The notes beneath the pieces were generated by a model. The model saw nothing but the letters and a program-made list of their open reading frames with translations, made no database searches and was not told the DNA's origin. A stretch of 64,000 nucleotides of DNA from UBA9676 sp963741615 (GTDB lineage: Bacteria; Actinomycetota; Actinomycetes; Streptosporangiales; Streptosporangiaceae): positions 248,001-312,000 of the forward strand of contig CAVUIU010000029.1 of NCBI GenBank assembly GCA_963741615.1. Direction: 5' to 3'. A program made the translations under genes and the position numbers. Below are positions 17,110 to 24,072 of the stretch, piece by piece; the stretch's first letter is position 1, and each line of letters opens with the position of its first letter.

Positions 17110-17861
17110 GGCTCCGGCGGGAGGTCCCGCACACCCTGGCAGGCGCCTACGCGCTGGACGCGCTCACCGAGGCTGACCGGGTGAGGTTCGAGCGGCATCT
17201 CGCCGGCTGCGACGCCTGCCGTCAGGAGGCAGGCAGCCTGCGGGAGACCGTCGGCCGGCTCCCGGCCGTCACCGCCGTGCCGCCTCCCGGTCGCGTGCGT
17301 GAGCAGGTGCTCGCCGAGGCGGCCCGGACCCGCCAGCAGCCGCCGCTGACCGCGGAGGGGCCGGCCCTGTCCGCCACCGGCTGGCGAGCGCTGAGCCGGA
17401 GAGCGCCGAGGATGGCGGTGGCGATCGCGGGCGGGTGCATGCTGGTGGCGCTCGTTCTCGGCGGGCTGTTCGTCAACACCCAGCACCGCCTCAGCCAGGA
17501 GCAGGCGCACACCCGGGCGATCGCCACGGTCCTGAACGCCCCGGACGCGACCATCATGTCGGCCCGGGCGACGACGGGCGGGACCGCCACCGTTGTCATG
17601 TCGCACCGCGATCGCGCGCTCGTGCTCACCACCGCGAGCCTGCCGGCCCTCCCCTCCGGGCAGCGTTACCAGGTGTGGCTGATGGGGGTGCACAGGGTCC
17701 GTGCGGCAGGCATGCTGCCCGCACCGCACCGGGGGATGACCGCCCCCATGGTGGTGTCGGGGATCGCGCCCGGAGACATGGTGGGCCTGACCGTGGGGCC
17801 GGCCAGCGGGTCCGCCGCGCCCGGCTCCGCGCCGGTGCTGACGCTCGTCCTGCCGTCCTGA
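17106..17861 (+). CDS. RskA-family anti-sigma factor
   Basis: 251 residues. The cytoplasmic anti-sigma domain shows ALDALTEADRVRFERHLAGCDACRQE, the H-x3-C-x2-C zinc motif of the ZAS/RskA group. One membrane helix (about 101-120, MAVAIAGGCMLVALVLGGLF) follows, then the extracytoplasmic RskA domain with ATVLNAPDATIMSA, VMSHRDRALVLT, LPSGQRYQVWLMG and a final beta region. It holds the sigma factor inactive at the membrane until proteolysis or a redox change releases it. It is translationally coupled to the sigma gene. Confidence 0.9.
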   Translation: MRLRREVPHTLAGAYALDALTEADRVRFERHLAGCDACRQEAGSLRETVGRLPAVTAVPPPGRVREQVLAEAARTRQQPPLTAEGPALSATGWRALSRRAPRMAVAIAGGCMLVALVLGGLFVNTQHRLSQEQAHTRAIATVLNAPDATIMSARATTGGTATVVMSHRDRALVLTTASLPALPSGQRYQVWLMGVHRVRAAGMLPAPHRGMTAPMVVSGIAPGDMVGLTVGPASGSAAPGSAPVLTLVLPS

Positions 17862-17923
17862 GCGGCCCCGCCACGGCCGTTGGCCGGACCGGGCGCCGGC
17901 AAAACCCTCTATGGTGAGATCTC

Positions 17924-18664
17924 GTGAAAGCATCTCCGGAGGCGCAGCTGCGGCTGCTCGAGCTGGCTGACCTGGACGCCGAGCTGAGCCGCCTGGACCA
18001 TCGCCGGCGCAGCCTGCCCGAGCTCGAGGAGTACCAGCGGATCGAGGCCCGCGACGCCGGGCTCCGCGATGAGCTGACCGCCCTGGAGGCGGCCGAAAGC
18101 GACCTGAGGCGGGAACAGGCGAAGGCGGAGGCCGATGTCGAGCAGGTCAGGGCCCGGGTGGAGCGCGACCAGACCAGGCTGGACGCCGGGCAGGTGTCCT
18201 CGCCCCGGGAACTGGAGAACCTGCAGTCGGAGATCGTCTCGCTGGCCCGCCGCCAGTCCGACCTGGAAGAGATCGTGCTGGACGTGATGGAACGGCGGGA
18301 GACGGCCGAGGGCCGCCGCGCTTCGCTGTCACAGGAGCAGGGCGCGCTCGCCCGCCAGCGCGAGGAGGTCGGCGCCCGGCGGGACGCGGCTCTCGGGGAG
18401 ATCGGTGAGCAGGCGGAGAAGGCCGAGAGCCTGCGGGCCGGCGTCGCCGCCGACGTGCCGGACGACCTGCTCGGGCTGTACGGCAAGCTCCGCGCCCAGC
18501 ACGGGGTCGGCGCGGCCGCCCTGCGGGCCGGGCGGTGTGAGGGATGCCATCTGTCGCTCAACACCGTCAACCTTGCCCGCATCCGGGCCGCCGCCCCGGA
18601 TGAGGTGCTCCGCTGTGAGGAATGCCGCCGCATTCTGGTCCGCACCCCCGAGTCGGGTCTGTGA
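17924..18664 (+). CDS. Coiled-coil protein with C-terminal C4 zinc ribbon
   Basis: 246 residues. Residues about 5-170 are a long antiparallel coiled coil rich in Glu, Arg and Leu; the C-terminus holds CEGCHLSLN and CEECRRILV, a C4 zinc ribbon. This is the family of Rv2229c and HP0958. In mycobacteria the gene precedes a fused RNase H/phosphatase gene, and the same order is kept here with the two parts as separate genes. It overlaps the RNase H gene by four bases (GTGA). Members are thought to act as nucleic-acid-binding adaptors. The exact role in this organism is unknown. Confidence 0.9.
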   Translation: MKASPEAQLRLLELADLDAELSRLDHRRRSLPELEEYQRIEARDAGLRDELTALEAAESDLRREQAKAEADVEQVRARVERDQTRLDAGQVSSPRELENLQSEIVSLARRQSDLEEIVLDVMERRETAEGRRASLSQEQGALARQREEVGARRDAALGEIGEQAEKAESLRAGVAADVPDDLLGLYGKLRAQHGVGAAALRAGRCEGCHLSLNTVNLARIRAAAPDEVLRCEECRRILVRTPESGL

Positions 18665-19116
18665 CGCGCCGGCTGGTCGTCGAGGCCGACGGCGGCTCCC
18701 GCGGGAATCCGGGCCCGGCCGGGTCCGGGGCCGTGGTGCGCGACGCGGCGACGGGGGAGGTGCTCGCCGAGGTGAGCGAGAGCCTCGGCCGGGCCACCAA
18801 CAATGTGGCTGAGTACTCGGCGCTCATCGCTGGCCTGCGGGCCGCGGCCGGGCTCGCGCATGGTGCCGACGTCGAGGTCCGGATGGACTCCAAACTGGTC
18901 GTCGAGCAGATGTCGGGACGCTGGCAGATCAAGCACCCCGACATGCGCCCGCTCGCGGCGACGGCCAGGGAGGCCGCGCGGGCACTGGGCCGGGTGAGCT
19001 ACACATGGGTGCCGCGCTCGCGCAACGCGCACGCCGACCGGCTCGCCAACGAGGCCATGGACAGCGCGGCACCGGGCCCGGCAGGACAAGGTGGCCGGGT
19101 GGGCGGCGCGCGCTGA
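18661..19116 (+). CDS. Ribonuclease HI family protein
   Basis: 151 residues. The catalytic carboxylates are seen as VEADGGSRGNPGPAG (Asp), NNVAEYSALIAGL (Glu), RMDSKLVVEQMSG (Asp) and RNAHADRLANEAM (His/Asp). This is the RNase HI fold that removes the RNA strand from RNA:DNA hybrids. The GTG at 18661 overlaps the stop of the zinc-ribbon gene. In Mycobacterium tuberculosis the homologue (Rv2228c) is fused to a phosphoglycerate-mutase-like domain; here that domain is a separate gene 23 bp downstream. Confidence 0.93.
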   Translation: MTRRLVVEADGGSRGNPGPAGSGAVVRDAATGEVLAEVSESLGRATNNVAEYSALIAGLRAAAGLAHGADVEVRMDSKLVVEQMSGRWQIKHPDMRPLAATAREAARALGRVSYTWVPRSRNAHADRLANEAMDSAAPGPAGQGGRVGGAR

Positions 19117-19139
19117 GCCGCTGACCGCGGGGAGGGAGC

Positions 19140-19817
19140 ATGGCCGCAGGTGCGGCACGGACGGGACCTGGCTGGGTGCAGTCGCTGGGCCCGACCACCA
19201 CCACGGTGCTGCTGAGGCACGGCGAGACAGCGCTGTCCGGCGGGCGCCGGTTCGCCGGCCGTGGCGACATCCCGCTGACCGGGACCGGGCTGGAGCAGGC
19301 GAAAGCGGCGGCCGCACGGCTGGCCGCGCGCGGCGGCATCGAGGCGATCATCACCTCACCACTGGACCGGGCCCGGCGGACCGCCGGCGCGGTCGCCGCG
19401 GCGACCGGGCTGCCCGTGCAGGTGGGGGAGGGCTGGGCGGAGACCGATTTCGGGGAATGGGAAGGGCTCAATTACGCGGAGGCGGTGCAGCGCTGGCCGG
19501 AGCAGATGGCCGCCTGGCTCGACGATCCGGGCGCCGCACCGCCCGGAGGTGAAAGCCTCGCCGCGACCTCGGAACGGGTGCTCGCAGCGCTGGACTCACT
19601 GCTGGCCGCGCATGCCGGGGCCACGGTACTGGTGGTCAGTCACGTCACGCCGATGAAGATCCTGCTTCGGCACGCGTTGCTCGCCCCGCCGGCGGCGCTG
19701 CGGCGCATGCAGCTGGATGTCGCCTGTCTGTGCGAGATCGACTGGTATGCCGGGGGAGTGGGAGTGGTGCGCACCCTGAACGACACGGCGCATCTTTCCC
19801 CGCCGGGAATGGCCTGA
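19140..19817 (+). CDS. Histidine phosphatase family protein
   Basis: 225 residues. The catalytic motif is VLLRHGETALSGG (RHG), with TSPLDRARRTA, WAETDFGEWEGL and the second His in VVSHVTPMKILLRHAL. This is the phosphoglycerate-mutase-like phosphatase that forms the C-terminal half of the mycobacterial RNase H/alpha-ribazole phosphatase protein. It could act as CobC (alpha-ribazole phosphatase) or on another sugar phosphate. GGAGGG precedes the ATG at 19140. It is the last gene before rnpB. Confidence 0.9.
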   Translation: MAAGAARTGPGWVQSLGPTTTTVLLRHGETALSGGRRFAGRGDIPLTGTGLEQAKAAAARLAARGGIEAIITSPLDRARRTAGAVAAATGLPVQVGEGWAETDFGEWEGLNYAEAVQRWPEQMAAWLDDPGAAPPGGESLAATSERVLAALDSLLAAHAGATVLVVSHVTPMKILLRHALLAPPAALRRMQLDVACLCEIDWYAGGVGVVRTLNDTAHLSPPGMA

Positions 19818-19837
19818 CAGCGCCTATGCTGGAGGCC

Positions 19838-20243
19838 GCGGCGGGCGAGCCGGCCGGGCGGCCGCGCCGGGATGAACCCGGTGAGGAAGGTCCGGGCTCC
19901 GCAGGGCAGGGTGGTCGGTAACGCCGACCCGGGGTGACCCGCGGGACAGTGCCACAGAAAGCAGACCGCCCCCGGCCCGGCCTTCGGCCGGGCCGGGGGT
20001 AAGGGTGAAACGGTGGTGTAAGAGACCACCAGCGCCGCAGGTGACTGCGGCGGCTAGGTAAACCCCACCCGGAGCAAGGTCACAAGGGGGGCTTCGGCCT
20101 CCTGCGCGAGCGTTTGAGGGCGGCCCGCCCGAGCTCGCGGGTAGACCGCACGAGGCTGCCGGCAACGGCAGTCCCAGATGGATGGCCGTCGGCCCGCGTC
20201 AGCGGGTGCACAGAACCCGGCCTACAGGCCGGCTCGCCCGCCG
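19838..20243 (+). ncRNA. rnpB: RNase P RNA, type A
   Basis: About 405 nt. The ends pair perfectly: GGCGGGCGAGCCGGC at 19840-19854 with its complement at 20228-20242 (helix P1). Conserved RNase P elements are present: GAGGAAGGTCCGGGCTCC near 19882, ACAGTGCCACAGAAA near 19948, a long GC hairpin with a CTTC loop (about 19969-19999), GGTAAACCCCAC and GCAAGGTCAC near 20057, GCGAGCGTTT, and AGATGGATGGCCG near 20176. It matures the 5' ends of tRNAs with the RnpA protein. Its 3' end is the attachment site of the element that follows; P1 remains intact after insertion. Confidence 0.94.
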
Positions 20244-20245
20244 CC
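20211..20245 (+). other. attL: rnpB 3'-end attachment sequence (copy 1)
   Basis: A 35-bp segment from CAGAACCCGGCCTACAGG to CGCCCGCCGCC forms the rnpB 3' end. It recurs at 22903-22937 (34 of 35 identical), 23985-24019 (last 31 identical) and, more diverged, at 24880-24914. An integrase-type gene lies 26 bp downstream, the usual arrangement for an element integrated at an RNA gene 3' end. Confidence 0.75.
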
Positions 20246-20270
20246 TGCGCTCTGGCCTGCGGCTGCGCGT

Positions 20271-20848
20271 TCATGATCGTTCGCTGGCGCACATCGGGCG
20301 CACGCCAGCGGGAGCGAACATCGCGTCGAGAGCGCCGCGGCCGTGCTCGCTGGCATCGGGGAACAGGTGCCCGTAGGTGTCCATCGTCTCGGCCATCGTC
20401 GCGTGCCCGAGCCGTTCCTGGATCACCTTCGGGTGCAGCCCCGCCGCGATCAGGGACGAGGCGAAAAAGTGCCTCAGATCATGGAACCGGGTCCCGGCAG
20501 GCAGCCCCGCGGACTCGACGGCTTCCCGCCAGCAGAACCCGAAGCTGTTGCGCTGCACCGGCCTGCCGAGCCGGTTGGTGATGAGAAGCTGCCCGGGACC
20601 TGGCCGCCACTGCCGCATGTGCGCGGTGACCGCGTTCAGTACCAGGTCATCAACGGGGATCACCCGCTTGCTCGCCCTGGTCTTGAGCGGGGACAGAGCC
20701 CTGTTCTGCATCTGCTCGACGACGACCAGGCGCCGGGTGCTGCTCGACCACGCGAATACGCGGCTGTTGTCGGCGTTCCTGGCGCGGGTCTGCTGCGATC
20801 TGATTGAGGGCTGCCTGCTCGATGATGACCCCGGCCGCGTTCACCGCG
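20271..20848 (-). pseudogene. Truncated tyrosine recombinase (element integrase)
   Basis: The frame is open from just after a TGA near 20849 and reads RVFAWSSSTRRLVVVEQ, then an ATG at 20711, then SPLKTRASKRVIPVDDLVLNA, FHDLRHFFASSLIAAGLHPKVIQ, ERLGHATMAETMDTYGHLFP. So the H-x-x-R box, the second His and the catalytic Tyr are present, but the N-terminal arm/core-binding domains and the first catalytic Arg are missing. The protein would be about 146 residues instead of the usual 370-450. Its C-terminus faces attL, as in intact elements. It cannot catalyse recombination alone. Confidence 0.85.
20286..20303. repeat. Putative integrase arm site downstream of att copy 1
   Basis: GGCGCACAT and GGCGCAC repeat with an 11-bp period, about 41 bp after att copy 1. 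A similar pair stands about the same distance after att copy 2. They overlap the 3' end of the integrase fragment. Confidence 0.5.
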
Positions 20849-21138
20849 CTCCGTGAGTACTACACGGCGCGCTGATGTTCCGGATTGTTGGAAACCCCGG
20901 CTCACCCGCCGGCGCCGGGACCACTCGCTGTAAACCGGACGCGCAGGCCGCGCGTCCCTTACTATCTGGCCCGGGTCTGGTGCAGCGGGGTGCCAACCGG
21001 GGCGGATGGCGCCCTCGCGGATCGGGTTTACCGGATCGGCCCCGGCGCCGAGCACTGGAGCCGCGGCCCGCGGACCCGTCCCTCACGTCGGCGGGCCGCG
21101 GGCCGCGGTGTCTCCATCATCTACCCCGGCGTCGGCCG
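20849..21138. other. Gap with no recognisable gene (element unit A)
   Basis: About 290 bp upstream of the truncated integrase frame. Long open frames occur in several phases but show no known motif and no ribosome site. The missing N-terminal half of the integrase would be expected here, and I see no remnant of it, which suggests a deletion. Confidence 0.4.
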
Positions 21139-21366
21139 CTAATCTCCGTCCGGCTCGTGCCGCGGCTGGTACCACACCGACTGGCAGCCCGGCGAAGCAT
21201 CGCAGTACACGGCCAGGTGCCCCGTCCCGCGCACGGCACCGTCGGCGGCTACCGCTGGCGGGCAGTCACACGGCACCCACGACACGGTGATCAGGCCCGG
21301 TCCCCACTCGTGCCCGTGCTCGCACTGCTCCGGGTAATGCCACCAGGCTGGCCGCCGCACCCCCAC
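21139..21366 (-). CDS. Small Cys-rich protein of the integrative element, unknown function
   Basis: 75 residues from the GTG at 21366 (another GTG at 21360 is in frame). The sequence has RRPAWWHYPEQCEHGHEWGP, VSWVPCDCPP, then HLAVYCDASPGCQSVWYQP, so five Cys and several His in a zinc-binding-like layout. Similar short proteins occur in actinomycete integrative elements as far as I recall, but I cannot name the family. The frame is open much further upstream, but that part runs antisense through the RNA-like module. Confidence 0.55.
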   Translation of the reverse strand: MGVRRPAWWHYPEQCEHGHEWGPGLITVSWVPCDCPPAVAADGAVRGTGHLAVYCDASPGCQSVWYQPRHEPDGD

Positions 21367-21406
21367 AAGACGATTAGAACACGTAAACGAACGCACACGG
21401 GGCGCC

Positions 21407-21690
21407 GCGCGGGAGGGGACCTTTGGGTGGGCCTTTCGGCCCTGACGGGGGAGCAGGGGACAGTCATGCAATGGAAACAGAGGGGCTACCAGCGTCGAGT
21501 TGGGAAGTGATTGACGCGCCGGGTTGGTGTGCATGCTCACGACAACCACCCGCCCGGTATAAGGCCCCCCGTGGGGACGTGGCCCAGGCTATCGACCTCC
21601 CGCCGTGGGCTTGGGCCACGGCCGGAACGGCTGTGGCCCGTTTCCTGGGGGGCACGGGCCACAGCTTGCTGGACGGTTCAGGATGCGTGC
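21407..21690 (+). ncRNA. Structured-RNA-like module, copy 1
   Basis: First of two direct copies (about 306-bp period, compare 21713-22000). Conserved blocks are GCGCGGGAGGGGAC, GGGCCTTTCGGC, GGGGGAGCAGGG, TCATGCAATG and ACCAGCGTCGAG. One hairpin pairs CGTGGCCCA (21578-21586) with TGGGCCACG (21612-21620); a stronger one at 21630-21665 follows. A 14-codon frame (MQWKQRGYQRRVGK) exists here but is cut to two codons in copy 2, so a peptide is unlikely. The strand is inferred from the terminator-like end. Function unknown. Confidence 0.5.
21630..21665 (+). terminator. Terminator-like hairpin of module copy 1
   Basis: A 12-bp perfect stem GCTGTGGCCCGT / ACGGGCCACAGC encloses a 12-nt loop and is followed by TTGCT. 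The T tract is weak, so it could be an RNA structural helix instead. Confidence 0.55.
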
Positions 21691-21712
21691 TCGTCGGATG
21701 TGCCAGGCGAGC

Positions 21713-22000
21713 GCGCGGGAGGGGACCCTTGGTAGGGCCTTTCGGCACTAACGGGGGAGCAGGGACGGTCATGCAATGAAAACAGAGGGGCCTACCAGCG
21801 TCGAGACGAGACGGGAATTGACGCGCCGGGTTGGGATCTGCACGCTCGCACGTACTATCCGCCCGGCATAGGCCCCCGAGGGGCGTGGCCCAGGGCCCGT
21901 GGAGCCCCCGTCCTGGGCTTGGGTCACGCCCGTAAGGGCTGTGGCCCGTTCCTCTTGGGGAGGAACGGGCCACAGTTTGCTGCACGGTTCAGGCGCGGGG
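21713..22000 (+). ncRNA. Structured-RNA-like module, copy 2
   Basis: Second copy of the module at 21407-21690. The first hairpin pairs CGTGGCCCA (21884-21892) with TGGGTCACG (21920-21928): the C-to-T change turns a G-C pair into G-U and keeps the helix. The terminal hairpin at 21939-21975 is longer than in copy 1. The small frame after TCATGCAATG is closed by an immediate stop. Conserved helices with a pair-preserving change favour RNA over protein. Confidence 0.5.
21939..21975 (+). terminator. Terminator-like hairpin of module copy 2
   Basis: A 15-bp perfect stem CTGTGGCCCGTTCCT / AGGAACGGGCCACAG with a 7-nt loop, followed by TTTGCT. It is the strongest factor-independent terminator candidate in the element. 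Confidence 0.65.
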
Positions 22001-22023
22001 CGGCCCGGCCGGCTGAGCCCCGC

Positions 22024-22296
22024 TCATGTGCATGGTCCCGAGATCCACCCGCCACCCTGCTGGGCGACCCCGGGCGGGTTGTCTGGGCCGGGCTCGTCGG
22101 CTTCCACGGTTTCCAGCTTGCCGCGCAGGCCCGCGGGATCGTGGGCGACCAGGACGCGGATGTGCCGCCCGTCCGGGCTCTTGCGGACCGCGATCCACGC
22201 GTCCAGGTCGGGATCGTGCTCGATCTGCCACCTGGCGCCGTGGTCGTGCCTCAGTGCTGCTATCTCGCGGCGGTTCTGTACGGGATGATCTGTCAT
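22024..22296 (-). CDS. Small hypothetical protein of the integrative element
   Basis: 90 residues. It begins MTDHPVQNRREIAALRHDH and continues WQIEHDPDLDAWIAVRKSPDGRHIRVLVAHDPAGLRGKLE, a short alpha/beta protein without known catalytic motif. A GAGG lies about 7 bases before the ATG at 22296. It is divergent from the GntR gene across a 155-bp gap that probably contains both promoters. Function unknown; the position suggests an accessory protein of the element under GntR control. Confidence 0.62.
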   Translation of the reverse strand: MTDHPVQNRREIAALRHDHGARWQIEHDPDLDAWIAVRKSPDGRHIRVLVAHDPAGLRGKLETVEADEPGPDNPPGVAQQGGGWISGPCT

Positions 22297-22432
22297 AGCC
22301 GGACCTCGGTTCCGGTCAGAGCCCCGGTTGGCGCTTCGGTCGCTGGCCGGGGCTCGCTGTGTGCTGTCCCCCTGACACTACGTCTGCTATGTCAGCCATG
22401 CTAGGCATAGTCTGACTAGGTTTGACTTACCT

Positions 22433-22449
22433 GGTCAGCTAGCTTGACC
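22433..22449. promoter_or_regulatory. Inverted repeat before the element GntR gene
   Basis: GGTCA-GCTAGCT-TGACC ends two bases before the GTG start at 22452. Related TGAC/GTCA half sites occur at 22410-22430. The placement fits autorepression by the GntR-type protein encoded there, and control of the divergent gene. Confidence 0.4.
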
Positions 22450-22451
22450 AC

Positions 22452-22703
22452 GTGGAGATCGACCCGCACGCGCCGGAACCGAGCTACCAGCAGCTCGCCA
22501 CGATCCTGCGTGCCCGCATCAAGTCCGGCGAGATCGGGCCACGGGAACCGCTGCCGTCGATCACGTACCTGGTCGGCGAGACTGGACTGGCGATCGGGAC
22601 CATACGCAAGGCGATCGGCGTCCTGGTCGATGAGGGCCTGGCCTACACCGTCCCCGGCCGCGGCACGTTCGCCACCCCGGAGGACCAGCGCGGCCAGGCG
22701 TAG
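22452..22703 (+). CDS. GntR family DNA-binding protein, HTH-only form
   Basis: 83 residues. It is only the winged helix-turn-helix: PSYQQLATILRARIKSGEI, LPSITYLVGETGLAIGTIRKA, VLVDEGLAYTVPGRGTF. No ligand-binding domain follows, as in KorSA-like and other short regulators of actinomycete integrative elements. The GTG start at 22452 directly follows an inverted repeat, and no clear ribosome site is seen, so a leaderless start is possible. It probably controls the element genes. Confidence 0.86.
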   Translation: MEIDPHAPEPSYQQLATILRARIKSGEIGPREPLPSITYLVGETGLAIGTIRKAIGVLVDEGLAYTVPGRGTFATPEDQRGQA

Positions 22704-22779
22704 CCTGCGCGGTCCCGGGGTTCACGCTGCCGGGCTGGCGGGTCCTGGCCTGTGGTCCCCCCATATCGCCCCGCGCCGT

Positions 22780-22799
22780 GGCGCACATCTGGCGCACAT
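22780..22799. repeat. Putative integrase arm site upstream of att copy 2
   Basis: Two exact GGCGCACAT repeats, 11 bp apart, end 103 bp before att copy 2. A similar pair lies about 100 bp before att copy 3. Confidence 0.5.
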
Positions 22800-22902
22800 G
22801 AGGTCCCGAATAGCGCCGTGCTGCCCCGTAGGCTTCCGTACTGTTCGCGCAGGCCAGGTGGCATGCCGGGGGAGTAACGGCAGGTCAGGAATCCGGGGGT
22901 GA

Positions 22903-22937
22903 CAGAACCCGGCCTACAGGCCGACTCGCCCGCCGCC
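22903..22937. other. att copy 2 (junction of the two tandem units)
   Basis: 34 of 35 bases match the rnpB 3' end (one G-to-A change in the second half). It has paired repeats on both sides, as expected for a junction between two tandem elements, which has the arm layout of attP. Confidence 0.75.
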
Positions 22938-22980
22938 CATAGTTCTGACCTGCACTGATAGCTGACGGTTAGCCGGACCG

Positions 22981-22998
22981 GGCACATTTCGTGCACAT
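22981..22998. repeat. Putative integrase arm site downstream of att copy 2
   Basis: GGCACAT and TGCACAT with an 11-bp period, about 43 bp after att copy 2. The CACAT core stands 45-46 bp after the att end both here and after copy 1. Confidence 0.5.
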
Positions 22999-23343
22999 TC
23001 GTCGCAGCCAGCATCGTGCCGCCAGGTGTCAACAAAACGTAGATCGTCTCTATGGTCCGGGGCGCCAGGCCCTTGACGCCTTGCAGGTCAGGTGCTCAGC
23101 GGCCGGGGTGCCGGACGCCGGATGGTTCAGGCGCGAGGAAGCGGCGCGACGATGACGGCCAGGGCGACGGCCCCCGCGCGTAAAGCAGCGGTTGACGGGC
23201 AGCGGCCGTGCAGTCCGCGTGCAGCAGTGGACCGCCGTAGCCGGGCTTCGAGGGTCTTGAGCTGGCACGTGGGGGCAGCGGCCCGAACCGGCCCGATGTG
23301 GCGTTGCCGCAGGTGAGAGGCCAAATTGCCTGATCAGATCGAG

Positions 23344-23427
23344 TGGTCAGGGGCGGGGTCGAACCGTCGACCTTCCGCTTGTCAGGAGGACGTACCTAAC
23401 TCGGCTCGCCTCTTACGGGCCATGACC
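23344..23427 (-). pseudogene. Degenerate tRNA-Val(GAC)-like sequence
   Basis: The 3' half reads as a tRNA on the minus strand: anticodon stem TCCTC/GCGGA with loop CTGACAA (anticodon GAC), variable AGGTC, T-loop TTCGACC between GACGG and CCGCC (one mismatch), acceptor strand CCTGACC and discriminator A at 23344. The 5' half is poor: a possible acceptor GGTCATG (6 of 7 pairs) lies too far upstream, and the D-arm (near GAGTTAGGTACG) does not form a normal stem. It could be a decayed tRNA gene, or the 3'-half att copy of a tRNA-targeting element. Confidence 0.42.
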
Positions 23428-23869
23428 CGTGGAGTGGTACCGCTGCTCCTGTGCGTCACGCGTCGCCTGACGTGTTGCCGATGTCTGCTGTGTCTGCTCG
23501 CGAGCCAGACGGCGCTCACGCCATCGGCTAACCCACCGGGTAAGCCTGGCCTTCACCATTCTCACCTTCCCTTACTTCGTGGAAGAGCCATGGCGAGCCA
23601 GGCTGGCCGCGTCGCTGCTCCGTCTGCTGATCCCGGGCTTGTGATGCCCACCAACGTCAGCGCGCAGGCACAGTCCAGGCTTCAAGCGTACGCCCGCCCC
23701 CGTCCCGTGCCAGATGCGTGCCAGAATGAGTCCGCCAGTGCGGTCCCTCACGGATACCAGCGGAGGACCAGAACTGGGCCCGACCTGGGTGTGGGGAGGT
23801 CGCGTCGGTCGGCGAAACGATCTCCTAAGCTGTCGCTCGCAGCCTTGTGCCGTGCTCAGGCCGTGTCGG

Positions 23870-23886
23870 GCACATTCCGGGCACAT
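23870..23886. repeat. Putative integrase arm site upstream of att copy 3
   Basis: Two GCACAT hexamers with an 11-bp period (GGGCACAT forms), about 100 bp before att copy 3, matching the layout before copy 2. Confidence 0.5.
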
Positions 23887-23984
23887 CGTGCTGTCGTCCG
23901 GCAAGAGATGAGAACTACTGAGATCGTAACCGCAGGTCACGGCTAGTTCAGGGTCCATCAGACCAGGTCGCGCGGACGGAGGAT

Positions 23985-24019
23985 CTAGACCCGGCCTACA
24001 GGCCGGCTCGCCCGCCGCC
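23985..24019. other. att copy 3 (right end of the tandem element)
   Basis: The last 31 bases (23989-24019) are identical to the rnpB 3' end; the first four differ. It has an arm-like pair only on its left side, as expected for attR. Confidence 0.72.
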
Positions 24020-24072
24020 CTGCCGCTGGCCGGTGGCTGCGTGCCCCGCTGCCGGAATGGAAGAATGGCCCG

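Larger units (their letters stand above)
20246..24019. mobile_element. Two tandem integrative-element remnants at rnpB
   Basis: The region between rnpB and att copy 3 divides into unit A (20246-22937, about 2.7 kb) and unit B (22938-24019, about 1.1 kb). Unit A has an integrase fragment, a 75-residue protein, two RNA-like modules, a 90-residue protein and a GntR regulator. Unit B has no integrase. Paired GCACAT-type repeats with an 11-bp period lie about 41-46 bp after att copies 1 and 2 and about 100 bp before copies 2 and 3, consistent with integrase arm sites. Gene content resembles a decayed actinomycete integrative element; replication and transfer genes are absent. Unit B would be a passively mobilisable remnant. 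Confidence 0.7.
22938..24072. other. Unit B: gene-poor stretch of the element
   Basis: About 1.1 kb without a convincing protein gene. It holds the arm-like repeats, a tRNA-like sequence at 23344-23427 and att copy 3. Open frames on both strands lack motifs and ribosome sites. Confidence 0.45.

Noticed and set aside
20211..20245. Simple rho-independent terminator as the only explanation of the repeated rnpB end
   Set aside because: The copies extend over 31-35 bp beyond the hairpin and are flanked at fixed distances by paired repeats, with an integrase fragment next to the first copy; this fits att sites better, though copy 4 could be a terminator.
21464..21985. A 173-residue protein antisense to the duplicated modules
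   Set aside because: It exists only because both module copies stay open on that strand; there is no known motif or ribosome site, and the paired helices fit RNA better.
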